A model generated the notes under the pieces. That model worked only from the letters and a program-made list of their open reading frames with translations. It searched no databases and was not told the DNA's origin. Of a stretch of DNA of 29,773 nucleotides, positions 14,816 through 22,226 are shown piece after piece. The position numbers were made by a program, and so were the translations under genes. Source of the stretch: Candidatus Daviesbacteria bacterium. Its GTDB lineage: Bacteria > Patescibacteriota > Microgenomatia > Daviesbacterales > UBA10151. The first letter of the stretch is position 1. Each line of letters begins with the position of its first letter. The stretch spans positions 1 through 29,773 of the forward strand of contig DOWS01000054.1 in assembly GCA_003519445.1 (NCBI GenBank), read 5' to 3'.

Positions 14816-15918
14816 CTTAAGTTCTAAAACGAAGTGCACCACTTCAGGTAAAATCTAGCCTGAAGAGGAGGTGCATTAAACTGAAAAAAGAATACAGGCA
14901 TTTAAGCCTGGAAGAGCGGGAGAAATATTTCTTGTGGAAAGAACAGGGAGTTTCACTGCGTGAGATTGGAAGAATGTTAGGAAGGTCTCACAGCACATTT
15001 TCCAGGGAGCCAAAAAGAAACGCCAAGTATGGAGTAGCATATATTCCCTGCAGGGCCCAGAAGGTAGCTGACAGAGTAGCCAAAAGGCAAAGATACAAAG
15101 CACCACTTAAGAATCCTCGAATATTTCTGTATGTGAGGAAACATTTAAGGGAGCCATTTGGTTGGAGTCCGGAAGTAATAGCCGGAACACTAAAACTTGA
15201 CCATCCTGGTGAAAGCATCCATTATGAAACAATCTACCGCTACATCTACTCCCAAAAGTTTAAAACCAGAGGGATGAGATTATGGCAGTATTTAACTTAC
15301 CAGAGAAAGAAAAGGATGAAAAAAGGAGGCAGAACAGTACATAGAGATTCCAGGATTCCTGAGGCTAAATCAATTGATTTAAGGCCTGCGATTGTAGCAA
15401 AAAGGCAAAGAGGCGGTGATTGGGAATCTGACAACTTAGGAGGGCCAAAGACTGACAAAACTGCCCTGTCAGTGACCATTGAAAGGCTGGCTAGGTTAAC
15501 ACTGTTATCCAAACTTAAAGACAGGAAAGCAGCAACCAAAAGGCAAGCTCTGACAAAAAGGCTATCCAAATATCCAAAGGCTTTAAGGCTAACTTTAACT
15601 GAGGATAATGGGTCGGAGAATACCGAGCATCAACAGTTATCTGATGATGTGAATATGGATGTATTTTTCTGCCACTCATACCATTCCTGGGAAAAAGGCG
15701 GAGTTGAAAACATGAATCAAAGACTTAGGATTAAAAGATATATTCCAAAAGGCACCAGCATTGACTCCTTAACAGAAAAAGAGATTAAACAAATTGAGCA
15801 TAAATTAAACTCCACTCCCAGGAAATGTTTAGGGTATTTGACACCATATGAGAAAATGGAACAGTTAATTCAAGGCCTTACCTAACTACAAGTGGTGCAC
15901 TTCATGTGCGAATGTACG
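14816..15918 (+). mobile_element. Complete IS30-family insertion sequence
   Basis: The element is 1103 bp long. Its termini are imperfect inverted repeats of about 29 bp (14816-14844 and 15890-15918); the inner 14 bases (GAAGTGCACCACTT and its complement) are perfect. ATT is duplicated at 14813-14815 and 15919-15921, matching the short target duplication of the IS30 family. It interrupts a small membrane-protein gene, and removing it restores the paralog's alignment exactly, which fixes the boundaries. Confidence 0.85.
14881..15885 (+). CDS. IS30-family transposase
   Basis: N-terminal HTH (KKEYRHLSLEEREKYFLW, SLREIGRMLGRSHSTFSRE), then the DDE core: Asp in GGDWESDNLGG, Asp in TLTEDNGSEN and Glu in EKGGVENMNQRLR, with the closing IPKGTSIDSLT and LNSTPRKCLGY. 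The homologous N-terminus begins with no ATG or GTG in frame. The best start is CTG at 14881, placed 9-10 bases after AGGAGG (14865-14870); TTG at 14929 would delete part of the HTH. The catalytic residues are intact, so the element may still be mobile, with translation limited by the weak start codon. Confidence 0.88.
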   Translation: MKKEYRHLSLEEREKYFLWKEQGVSLREIGRMLGRSHSTFSREPKRNAKYGVAYIPCRAQKVADRVAKRQRYKAPLKNPRIFLYVRKHLREPFGWSPEVIAGTLKLDHPGESIHYETIYRYIYSQKFKTRGMRLWQYLTYQRKKRMKKGGRTVHRDSRIPEAKSIDLRPAIVAKRQRGGDWESDNLGGPKTDKTALSVTIERLARLTLLSKLKDRKAATKRQALTKRLSKYPKALRLTLTEDNGSENTEHQQLSDDVNMDVFFCHSYHSWEKGGVENMNQRLRIKRYIPKGTSIDSLTEKEIKQIEHKLNSTPRKCLGYLTPYEKMEQLIQGLT

Positions 15919-16031
15919 ATTGCATGGGAATTTATATAATTTAGCCCATAAAGGAATCAGTAATACTAATATTGTTTGAATGCCTACAAATATTAAACCC
16001 AAGCGTGATAATTTAGATAAAAATTTCATAT

Positions 16032-16232
16032 TTAATATCCAAAAGATAAAACACCTTTATTTGTTTCCAGTCTTAACAATTTTAATCCGTTAATAATTTG
16101 CTTTTCTTTTTTCTGTCCGGTTTCTTTCTCGATTACTGTTGTTCGGTCCTTTTTCTCATTCCAGTGTGCTTTGAGCTTCCCAAGCCCATCAATCTTTATA
16201 TTGACCCCCGTTTTTAATCTAAATCCGTACGA
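16032..16232 (-). pseudogene. Orphan copy of the esterase C-terminal tail (copy 2)
   Basis: The 66 open codons end in the same residues as the esterase (IINGLKLLRLETNKGVLSFG). About 125 bp at the 3' end are identical to the esterase gene (17040-17164), while further upstream the match falls to recognisable homology (IKIDGLGKLKAHWNEKKDR). There is no start codon, and a TGA closes the frame at 16233-16235. Its stop lies 2 bases before the start of the next membrane-protein copy (16029), the same spacing as in the intact esterase-membrane protein pair. Confidence 0.75.
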
Positions 16233-16256
16233 TCACCAATGTCAATCAAAGAAAAT

Positions 16257-16544
16257 TTATATGTATTGAGAGATTCCAGCTAGCCCGATTTCGATAAATA
16301 ACATAAAACTACCAATTAAAAGGTAGTATATTAACAATGAAATAATAATAACAAACAGATAATTTTTTAGAATAAATGGTTTCTTAATAATAAATTTCTT
16401 TGCAAAAAAATAAGTTAAAAAAATAATTACTATTATTAATATAATTGAAAACGGCAATAAAATTTGCGTTAAAAGCAAAATTATTTGGGGTCTAAATACA
16501 CCTAATACTCCTTTCCAGAAAGATTCTTCAAGAAGAATTTGCAT
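16257..16544 (-). CDS. Small membrane protein, 95 residues
   Basis: Two strong hydrophobic segments (about residues 20-48, ILLLTQILLPFSIILIIVII, and about 62-85, FVIIISLLIYYLLIGSFM) separated by a basic loop (FAKKFIIKKPF). It is probably an inner-membrane hairpin. The sequence is not obviously related to the 115-residue neighbour. Its ATG overlaps the stop of the 48-residue tail ORF by one base (TAATG), indicating translational coupling. Function unknown; the position suggests it is the partner of the tail element. Confidence 0.6.
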   Translation of the reverse strand: MQILLEESFWKGVLGVFRPQIILLLTQILLPFSIILIIVIIFLTYFFAKKFIIKKPFILKNYLFVIIISLLIYYLLIGSFMLFIEIGLAGISQYI

Positions 16545-16690
16545 TAGTAATTTGCCTCCAGATGACCGTTATTTGTAATTAATTTAAGAAGTATCAAACC
16601 GGCTTTATCAATCTTTTGTTTTTCTGTGCCTTTTTCTTTAATGATAATTCCCTCTGATATGGGATCTGAAGAACTGTAATGTAAATACAT
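16544..16690 (-). CDS. Free-standing esterase-tail protein (copy 3), 48 residues
   Basis: An intact ORF (ATG 16690, TAA ending 16544) whose product is homologous to the last 40 or so residues of the esterase: GLILLKLITNNGHL against GLKLLRLETNKGVL, preceded by the Lys/Glu-rich IIIKEKGTEKQKIDK against TVIEKETGQKKEKQI. Its ATG overlaps the stop of the upstream membrane protein (TGATG) and its stop overlaps the start of the next (TAATG), so it is embedded in an operon. It has no signal peptide. It could be a decayed esterase copy or a functional small tail module. Confidence 0.65.
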   Translation of the reverse strand: MYLHYSSSDPISEGIIIKEKGTEKQKIDKAGLILLKLITNNGHLEANY

Positions 16691-17037
16691 CAGCGGTGGC
16701 GAAGTTTTTTCCAGAGTCTTTCGATAAAGAAACCAATAAGATAATAAAACATAGCTGAGGAAATAAACATAAAAAGGTAATCTGTTATATATATATCTCC
16801 TGATAATTTGACTGTCTGAGGTTTTAAACCATCTAAAACTCTACCCATTGGAGTTCCCCAAAGTAACCACCCTGGTATATTCAAAAGAACGAAATACCCA
16901 AACGCATTAGATAGTATACACATAACATTACAGGGAAATTGGTAGAATTTAGCCCACAAAGGAATAAGCAATACTAATATTGTTTGTATGCCTACAAATA
17001 TTAAACCCAATCGTGATAATTTAGATAAAAATTTCAT
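16690..17037 (-). CDS. Small membrane protein, 115 residues
   Basis: Predicted helices at about residues 10-28 (GLIFVGIQTILVLLIPLW), 40-60 (CILSNAFGYFVLLNIPGWLL) and 86-108 (YLFMFISSAMFYYLIGFFIE), with a basic C-terminus (RLWKKLRHR). It starts 2 bases after the esterase stop, so the two are co-transcribed and probably coupled. A paralog at 14583-16029 is disrupted by IS30. No known family; a chaperone, anchor or immunity-like partner of the esterase is possible, by position only. Confidence 0.65.
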   Translation of the reverse strand: MKFLSKLSRLGLIFVGIQTILVLLIPLWAKFYQFPCNVMCILSNAFGYFVLLNIPGWLLWGTPMGRVLDGLKPQTVKLSGDIYITDYLFMFISSAMFYYLIGFFIERLWKKLRHR

Positions 17038-17039
17038 AT

Positions 17040-19868
17040 TTAATATCCAAAAGATAAAACACCTTTATTTGTTTCCAGTCTTAACAATTTTAATCCGTTA
17101 ATAATTTGCTTTTCTTTTTTCTGTCCGGTTTCTTTCTCGATTACTGTTGTTCGGTCCTTTTTGCCGTTCCAATGTGCTTTTAGTTTGCCAACCCCTTCAA
17201 TTTTAATTTCCTGTTCCAGTTCTTTAACTTCTTTTGTCTTCTTATCTAAAGCATAGGATACTTTAAAGGAATTGTCTACTGCTGGTACAGTGGCTTCATT
17301 ATAAATAAAGTTTTTTATGGAGATTTTTTCCGAATGTTTACGGTCTTTGTCTTTAAGATTTATGATAAGGGTATTACCAGCCATATCCGTGACAGTAAAG
17401 CTATCTTCGTTGCCGGTAATTTGCGCAATACCGCTGTCACTGTCAATACCTGCAGCTTTAAATTCTTTTACTTGAGTATCAAAGCTGATGTTTGCCTCCG
17501 GTGAAGTCTTATCGATTTTTACATTAATAGTTTTTATGCTTTCTTCATTACCCGCTTTATCAATAGAGCGAAACTTAATTGTGGTGGATTTATCAATGGT
17601 AATTGGTCCGCTGTATGTTTGGATGGTGGCACCATTATTAAGGCTATATTCTGTGGTGAGTAGGCCGGATCCGTTGGTTTCATCAATAGGATTAAGTGTT
17701 AAAACGACATCAGATCGGTACCAGGTATTTTGGCCGGCGGTTCCTTGAAATGTTGATGTAGTAACGGGAGGCGTTGTGTCAAATGTTTGATTACCAGACA
17801 GATGACTTGTGACGTTGACGGATTGTTCAATAGTTCCATCGCCATTTGTGTCTATTTGTAGGGAAGGAGTGGTATTACTACTAGTATCATAATTTGCTTG
17901 AGCAATAGTAGTTGGAGTTACAGGTACATCACGGTAGAGGATACTATCAGTAAGGTCATTATTATTGTAAGATTGCAGTTTTAAGTCAAAAGTTCCGTTA
18001 TCAGTGCCCTTGATTTCAAATCTATATTGGCCATTGTTGAGCAAAAAGATGTATATGCTTTCCCCGCTTGTTTCATAAAAACTGCCGTGTATTTGGGTTT
18101 CAAATTCTCCGTTTGAAGTCGGGCCGGTATGATTATTGTTGCTGTCGTAAATATGAAGCTCAACAGGACTATGTGTAGAAACTGCTGTGCCTGTAAAACC
18201 AAAAGGAGCTGTGGCAACACCGCCGGGAAGCGATTGATTGGTTAGTAAACTAATAACAAGAGGTAAGGCTGGTTTTTCACTGCCTGTTTCCATTAAATCC
18301 CCATGTTCTTGTTTGACATAATAGATTTTATTGGTGCCGGCTAAAGAGGTTGCTCCGTCGGTTAAAGAAGCGCTGAAAAGCGGAACTGTCTGGTCGCCAT
18401 TTATGTAGAATTCTTCCTGTTCTTTTTTCTGTTGTCCCAGCCAGTTGGTTTTTAGATAGGTGCGGATTTGGCCGATTGTAGGTAAACCCGATCCGGCAAT
18501 TAAAGCAACATCGACATTATTGCTGTTTTGAAAAGACGGATCAAGAATATCATGAAAAGTTTTGGCCATATTCAAAATATTGGTATTGCGGCCAAGATTA
18601 CTAAGCCATGATTTTGTCTGATCAAATGTTAAAGGGCCCGTAACATTGTTTTGATCGCTGTCCGCATCATCCCGGACAGGAAAAAGATGATTAAAATCAC
18701 GGTTATCATAAAATTGATAGTATGCTGACGAGGGTAGCAAGCTGTATCCTCCAGGCATATTTTGTAAAACATCTTTAACTTCTGATGGAGCAATGGATAA
18801 ACAGCCAATTTTGACATTAAATCTTAAGCAGATTCCTTCATTTATAGCCTTGATAAATTTAACCGAGCCTAAATGCGGGGTTCCCAGCGCAATTAATTTG
18901 TTAATTTTTTGGGCATTAGCAGGATTGCCGATATAATTACGGGCCACTAACCCTCCCATGGAATGAGTAATAAGATCAACTTTAGAGGCTCCGGTAGTTG
19001 TTAAAATAGTGTTAATTTTTGTATCCAATGATGTCGAAGTTAAACTCAAATCTTTCCGCCAATCGTAGTTAAAGACAAACAAGTTCTCACCAAGTTTATA
19101 ACCATTTTGCTCAAAAAACGGGATAACCTGTCCATAAGAACCATCGTATATTGTTTCGTTAAGACTAAGCGACGCTTCTCCTGTTTGGCCGTCAATTTTT
19201 AATCTTAGAATATCAAAGTAATCATCATTGCCAGGTAGTCCAGCTTGTAATCCATTCACCCAAACTTTTTCATCTTTGGGATAAGCATGGTTAAAAGTCC
19301 CACCATGTCCATCATCTTTATTCCAAATTGTATCTGCCTCAACTTTAAGTTCCGATCCTCCAATCCCCGGGATTAAAATAAGAGGGGTTTTGAGGGAAGG
19401 GGGGTCAGGAGCATTAGTATTAACTAAATAGAGAGGTGAACTGCCAATAGCTACTCCGCAAATATCATAGAGCTTAACCTGGACCTGGTTAACACCCGGT
19501 TTAAAAAGATATGTAACATCTTGAGGGGGTTTGTGAGAAATGAAAGCGCAGCCATTGTCATACCTGAATGTGACAGATGCGGAAGTGCCATCCGGCCTCT
19601 TAACAACCCAAACCATAGCCGCATCATCTACGCCCGTACTTCCTGTCCCATCAGGGTTACCGCTAAAAATCATTTGCCCGCTCTGATAATCAATGTTAAA
19701 ATTAACAGTTAAAAATGTTGCCCCCGAGGTAGTTGATTGTCCGGGGATGCCTGTGGTGATAGTATAGGGTATAGTTGCTGCAACAGCTGATTGCGGCAAG
19801 ATTACCGTCAATAAAGTAATAGTTGATATTACAAAGATTTTTGCAAAATATTTTAGTAATTTAACCAC
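17040..19868 (-). CDS. Secreted LCAT-like esterase/lipase with Ig-like domains
   Basis: This 942-residue secreted protein has a signal peptide (about 1-30). A beta-rich domain follows (about 31-155), then an alpha/beta-hydrolase of the LCAT type (about 160-540). Visible are the oxyanion segment LILIPGIGGSEL, the nucleophile Ser303 in LITHSMGGLVARNYI, and probable Asp and His in INGDQTVPLFS and VKQEHGDLME. Beta-sandwich repeats follow at about 690-860 (TEYSLNNGATIQTYSGPITI, FRSIDKAGNE), as in surface adhesins and glycosidases. A Lys-rich tail of about 70 residues (IKIEGVGKLKAHW, GLKLLRLETNKG) closes the protein. It should hydrolyse acyl esters outside the cell. The tail is copied twice downstream, each time next to a small membrane protein. 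Confidence 0.85.
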   Translation of the reverse strand: MVKLLKYFAKIFVISTITLLTVILPQSAVAATIPYTITTGIPGQSTTSGATFLTVNFNIDYQSGQMIFSGNPDGTGSTGVDDAAMVWVVKRPDGTSASVTFRYDNGCAFISHKPPQDVTYLFKPGVNQVQVKLYDICGVAIGSSPLYLVNTNAPDPPSLKTPLILIPGIGGSELKVEADTIWNKDDGHGGTFNHAYPKDEKVWVNGLQAGLPGNDDYFDILRLKIDGQTGEASLSLNETIYDGSYGQVIPFFEQNGYKLGENLFVFNYDWRKDLSLTSTSLDTKINTILTTTGASKVDLITHSMGGLVARNYIGNPANAQKINKLIALGTPHLGSVKFIKAINEGICLRFNVKIGCLSIAPSEVKDVLQNMPGGYSLLPSSAYYQFYDNRDFNHLFPVRDDADSDQNNVTGPLTFDQTKSWLSNLGRNTNILNMAKTFHDILDPSFQNSNNVDVALIAGSGLPTIGQIRTYLKTNWLGQQKKEQEEFYINGDQTVPLFSASLTDGATSLAGTNKIYYVKQEHGDLMETGSEKPALPLVISLLTNQSLPGGVATAPFGFTGTAVSTHSPVELHIYDSNNNHTGPTSNGEFETQIHGSFYETSGESIYIFLLNNGQYRFEIKGTDNGTFDLKLQSYNNNDLTDSILYRDVPVTPTTIAQANYDTSSNTTPSLQIDTNGDGTIEQSVNVTSHLSGNQTFDTTPPVTTSTFQGTAGQNTWYRSDVVLTLNPIDETNGSGLLTTEYSLNNGATIQTYSGPITIDKSTTIKFRSIDKAGNEESIKTINVKIDKTSPEANISFDTQVKEFKAAGIDSDSGIAQITGNEDSFTVTDMAGNTLIINLKDKDRKHSEKISIKNFIYNEATVPAVDNSFKVSYALDKKTKEVKELEQEIKIEGVGKLKAHWNGKKDRTTVIEKETGQKKEKQIINGLKLLRLETNKGVLSFGY

Positions 19869-19895
19869 TGATTTTATTATGTAAGTATTTCAGGT

Positions 19896-19901
19896 TATAA
19901 T
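19896..19901 (+). promoter_or_regulatory. -10 box deciding the start of the nuclease gene
   Basis: TATAAT overlaps the first in-frame ATG (19900), so that ATG is unlikely to be translated. The GTG at 19909, 7 bases after the box, is the probable start on a leaderless mRNA. Confidence 0.5.
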
Positions 19902-19908
19902 GCAACTT

Positions 19909-20742
19909 GTGATTTCTTCTCAACCCAAAAAATATATTAAAGATGCTTTGTGGCTTTCTTATACTGCTTTAAAAGATTTTCTAAAATGTCCCAGAGCCTA
20001 TTATTTAAAAAATAGATATAGGAATATTGAAACCGGTAACAGGCTGCAAATAGCTTCAGCTCCCATGACTTTGGGTTCACTGGTGCATGATGCTATCAAG
20101 TGGTATTTGCAAACCAACAGGGTGGCAAGCTTGGATGATGTAATTAAAAAATTCCGCAATCACTGGTTAAAATATCAGGGTAAGAAAGGGGGGTTTGTTT
20201 CCCGCGAAGAGGAGGGTGATTTTGGTAAGCGCGGCTTGGCCATGCTTGATAATTTTTATAAAAACAGAGAGATTTTGGAGAAAAATATTCCCAGCTTTGA
20301 TTTTTTAAGGTTTATGCTGGATGAAAAAATTGTCTTAAACGGTAAACTGGATTTTCTGGGGGAGAGATCTGACGGAAGCTTGCATGTATTGGATTTTAAA
20401 TCAGGATCAAAAGATGAAGAAGATTCAACCCAACTGCACACATATGCTATTTTGGCTGAATCAAATTTTCAAAAACCAGTTTCAAAAATCAGCTATTGGT
20501 ATCTGGATAGAGATAACGGTCCCAAAGAAGCTGTTTTGGATTCGCTGGAGGATAAGCTGGTGTGGCTTAAAGAAAAAGCGCTGCAAATTCAAAAAGCTAT
20601 TAAAGAAGATAATTGGGTTTGTATAAAAGGAGAAAAGTTATGTAATGATTGCAGGAACTATCAGGCAATAATAAGCGGTGAAGGAGAGTTTCAATTCTCG
20701 GATGAGGAGTTTAAAAAAGATGTATATTTTTTGCGGTATTGA
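19909..20742 (+). CDS. RecB-like PD-(D/E)XK nuclease, Cys-cluster type
   Basis: This protein of about 277 residues belongs to the PDDEXK_1 (RecB/Cas4-like) nucleases: LSYTALKDFLKCPRAYYLKN, LGSLVHDAIKWYL, KLDFLGERSDGSLHVLDFKS (catalytic Asp and Lys) and TQLHTYAILAE. One Cys in the N-terminal KCPRAY and three in the C-terminal CIKGEKLCNDC match the four-cysteine iron-sulfur arrangement of AddB/Cas4 relatives. No cas genes or CRISPR array lie nearby, so it is more likely a repair nuclease than Cas4. The gene is followed immediately by the RHH/PIN promoter (20739). Confidence 0.83.
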   Translation: MISSQPKKYIKDALWLSYTALKDFLKCPRAYYLKNRYRNIETGNRLQIASAPMTLGSLVHDAIKWYLQTNRVASLDDVIKKFRNHWLKYQGKKGGFVSREEEGDFGKRGLAMLDNFYKNREILEKNIPSFDFLRFMLDEKIVLNGKLDFLGERSDGSLHVLDFKSGSKDEEDSTQLHTYAILAESNFQKPVSKISYWYLDRDNGPKEAVLDSLEDKLVWLKEKALQIQKAIKEDNWVCIKGEKLCNDCRNYQAIISGEGEFQFSDEEFKKDVYFLRY

Positions 20743-20776
20743 CATACCATTCATACTATGGTATAATTAATACCAT
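20739..20776 (+). promoter_or_regulatory. RHH/PIN toxin-antitoxin promoter with palindromic operator
   Basis: TTGACA (20739-20744), 17 bp and TATAAT (20762-20767) form a consensus promoter. A perfect palindrome with arms ATGGTAT and ATACCAT around AATTA (20758-20776) covers the -10, and another half-site ATACCAT lies at 20744-20750. The start codon at 20778 is 10 bases after the -10, so the mRNA is probably leaderless. The -35 overlaps the stop of the nuclease gene. Confidence 0.78.
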
Positions 20777-20777
20777 T

Positions 20778-21050
20778 ATGGCTAGAAAGATTGTGACTAA
20801 TTTAAGGATTGATGAAAACGACTGGTTGCAGGTTAAAACTGTGGCAGCGGAGCTTGGCATGAGCGTGAACGAGTATATTAACTATTTACTGCAAAATATT
20901 GTTCCCAAAGCGCAATTTGGCTATCCTAAAAAGTCCAAAATTAGAAAAAGAAAAAGCATTTATGATTTGTTGCCTGTTTTATTGCAAGGTAAACACAAAA
21001 AAGAGGGTTTTGAATTATCCGAGGATGATAAAATTATTTACGGCGTATGA
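20778..21050 (+). CDS. Ribbon-helix-helix antitoxin
   Basis: This 90-residue protein has an N-terminal ribbon-helix-helix (KIVTNLRIDENDWLQVKTVA, GMSVNEYINYLLQ). A basic C-terminal tail (KSKIRKRKSIYDLL) then turns acidic (ELSEDDKIIYG) and probably binds the toxin. The start at 20778 is preferred over the upstream ATG at 20739 because of the promoter between them. It overlaps the PIN gene by 4 bases (ATGA) and should autorepress through the palindrome at 20758-20776. Confidence 0.82.
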   Translation: MARKIVTNLRIDENDWLQVKTVAAELGMSVNEYINYLLQNIVPKAQFGYPKKSKIRKRKSIYDLLPVLLQGKHKKEGFELSEDDKIIYGV

Positions 21051-21457
21051 CACAGTATTTTTTTGTTGACACCAGCTTTTTTAAAGCTTATACGGATGTA
21101 AAAGATGATTTTCACACTCAAGCCCTGCAAATTTTCCAAAAATTAAAAGGGGCAAAAGCTCAGCTTGTAACTTCTAACTTCATTTTGGATGAAAGTTTTA
21201 CAGTGATCAGAAGCAAGCGTGGCTTGGAAGTTGCCAAGCAATTTAAGAAAATTTTGGAACAATTCGACGCAGACTTAAAAATCATGAGAGTTCTAGTGAC
21301 GGATGAAGCGGCAGCCTGGGAGTATTTTATCAAAGATTGGAGCAAATTATCTTTTACTGACTGTGTGTCATTTGCCATGATGAAGAGGCTTGATATAAGA
21401 ACTGCCGTATCTTTTGACAATCATTTTGAAAGAGCAGGATATAAACTAATCTCTTAA
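21047..21457 (+). CDS. PIN-domain RNase toxin (VapC-like)
   Basis: A 136-residue PIN nuclease: Asp8 in YFFVDTSFFKAY, a Glu in ILDESFTV, SFTDCVSFAMMKRL and the last Asp in AVSFDNHFERAGY. This is the archaeal/MNT-like PIN pattern, with the catalytic acids kept. It is coupled to the RHH antitoxin by a 4-base overlap. Its last 4 bases overlap the opposing thpR gene, so the two converge. Confidence 0.86.
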   Translation: MTQYFFVDTSFFKAYTDVKDDFHTQALQIFQKLKGAKAQLVTSNFILDESFTVIRSKRGLEVAKQFKKILEQFDADLKIMRVLVTDEAAAWEYFIKDWSKLSFTDCVSFAMMKRLDIRTAVSFDNHFERAGYKLIS

Positions 21458-22014
21458 ACCAACTTGATTTCAGCCAGAGTGTTGTGTTTGTGGAGGCTGC
21501 CGTCAGGGGCTGATTCAAAAAGTTTAATAGAGGTTATTCTAATTGGATTAAAACTGTTGGCTGCAATTTTCTCCAGATTTTCTTCCAGATTTTTGTCAAT
21601 GTGGAAATTATTTTTTATTTTGGCAATGGAAATATGAGGCACAAAACGCCGTTCATTTACAGATAAGTGCAAATATTCCAGTTCATCTTTGATCCTTTCG
21701 GCAATTAAGAAAAGTTTATCAATCTCACCCTTAACCCCTATCCATAAAACAAAGGGTTTATGAAGGGAAGGAAAACCGTCAATATAGCCGGGAGTTATTT
21801 CAAAGGGCGGAATTTGAAAAGAGGCTTTTTTGATAATATCAATCAATTTATCTTTTAATTCATCTGGCTGTTCTCCTAAAAAAGCTAAAGTCAGGTGAAT
21901 TTTGGATAAATCAGTAAGTCTTGCTTGAGGAATAAGTGTATGCAATCTAGCTTGAATAGCTTGAAACTGCAATAAATTCTCCTTCGGAATTTCCAAGGCT
22001 ATAAAAAAACGCAT
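21454..22014 (-). CDS. thpR: RNA 2',3'-cyclic phosphodiesterase
   Basis: A 186-residue member of the 2H phosphoesterase (LigT/ThpR) family, which opens 2',3'-cyclic phosphates on RNA and can show 2'-5' ligase activity. Both HxTx-type motifs are visible: His40 in KIHLTLAFLG and His127 in RFVPHISIAKI (Ser replaces Thr in the second, which is common). Length and spacing are normal. It is transcribed away from the SAM-riboswitch gene and probably starts close to a TAGAGA box just upstream. Confidence 0.88.
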   Translation of the reverse strand: MRFFIALEIPKENLLQFQAIQARLHTLIPQARLTDLSKIHLTLAFLGEQPDELKDKLIDIIKKASFQIPPFEITPGYIDGFPSLHKPFVLWIGVKGEIDKLFLIAERIKDELEYLHLSVNERRFVPHISIAKIKNNFHIDKNLEENLEKIAANSFNPIRITSIKLFESAPDGSLHKHNTLAEIKLV

Positions 22015-22073
22015 ATTCTCTACTTGACAAGATTATCATAATAGGTTAAGTTAATAATGACAAGTTAATATTT

Positions 22074-22190
22074 AATCAAGAGTGATGGGGAGAGTCTTGG
22101 CTCATTGATCCATCCAGCAACCCTGAGGGAACTCGAAGGGTGCTACACCCAAACCCGAAAGGGAGGATTAGTCCCGAGAGTGAATTCAAA
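22074..22190 (+). ncRNA. SAM-I (S-box) riboswitch
   Basis: The leader contains the S-box signature in order: ATCAAGAG (P1 side), GGGGAGAG...TTGGCTC, CATCCAGCAACCCT, then AGGGTGCTACACCC closing P3, a CCCGAAAGGG hairpin, and GATTAG...GAGAGTGA returning to P1. AGCAACC and GGTGCTA are the most conserved SAM-I positions. It precedes a terminator (22203-22225) and a methionine synthase, so SAM binding should switch off transcription of metE and the methyltransferase. Exact ends are approximate. Confidence 0.85.
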
Positions 22191-22202
22191 GGAAAATAAT
22201 TT

Positions 22203-22225
22203 ATCCCGCTACGGCGGGATTTTTT
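22203..22225 (+). terminator. Riboswitch-controlled intrinsic terminator
   Basis: ATCCCGC, loop TACG, GCGGGAT, then five T. It follows the S-box aptamer and ends just before the metE start codon, so it is probably the expression platform. Confidence 0.8.
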
Positions 22226-22226
22226 A

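Larger units (their letters stand above)
14583..16029 (-). pseudogene. Small membrane protein (paralog of 16690-17037), split by IS30
   Basis: Reading 16029 to 15919, then 14815 to 14583, and omitting the IS element and one copy of the 3-bp duplication, restores a relative of the 115-residue protein at 16690-17037. The N-terminus is nearly identical (MKFLSKLSRLGLIFVGIQTI) and the junction restores PCNVICI against PCNVMCI. The middle diverges, contains stops and needs a frame change, after which the C-terminus ISYISTFFISAIVYYVIG, then KLWKKLHHL, is recognisable. The copy was therefore damaged by point changes as well as by the insertion. Confidence 0.8.

Noticed and set aside
19909..20742. Cas4
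   Set aside because: The fold and cysteines are compatible, but there are no cas genes or CRISPR repeats in the window, and the RecB-like family is broad.
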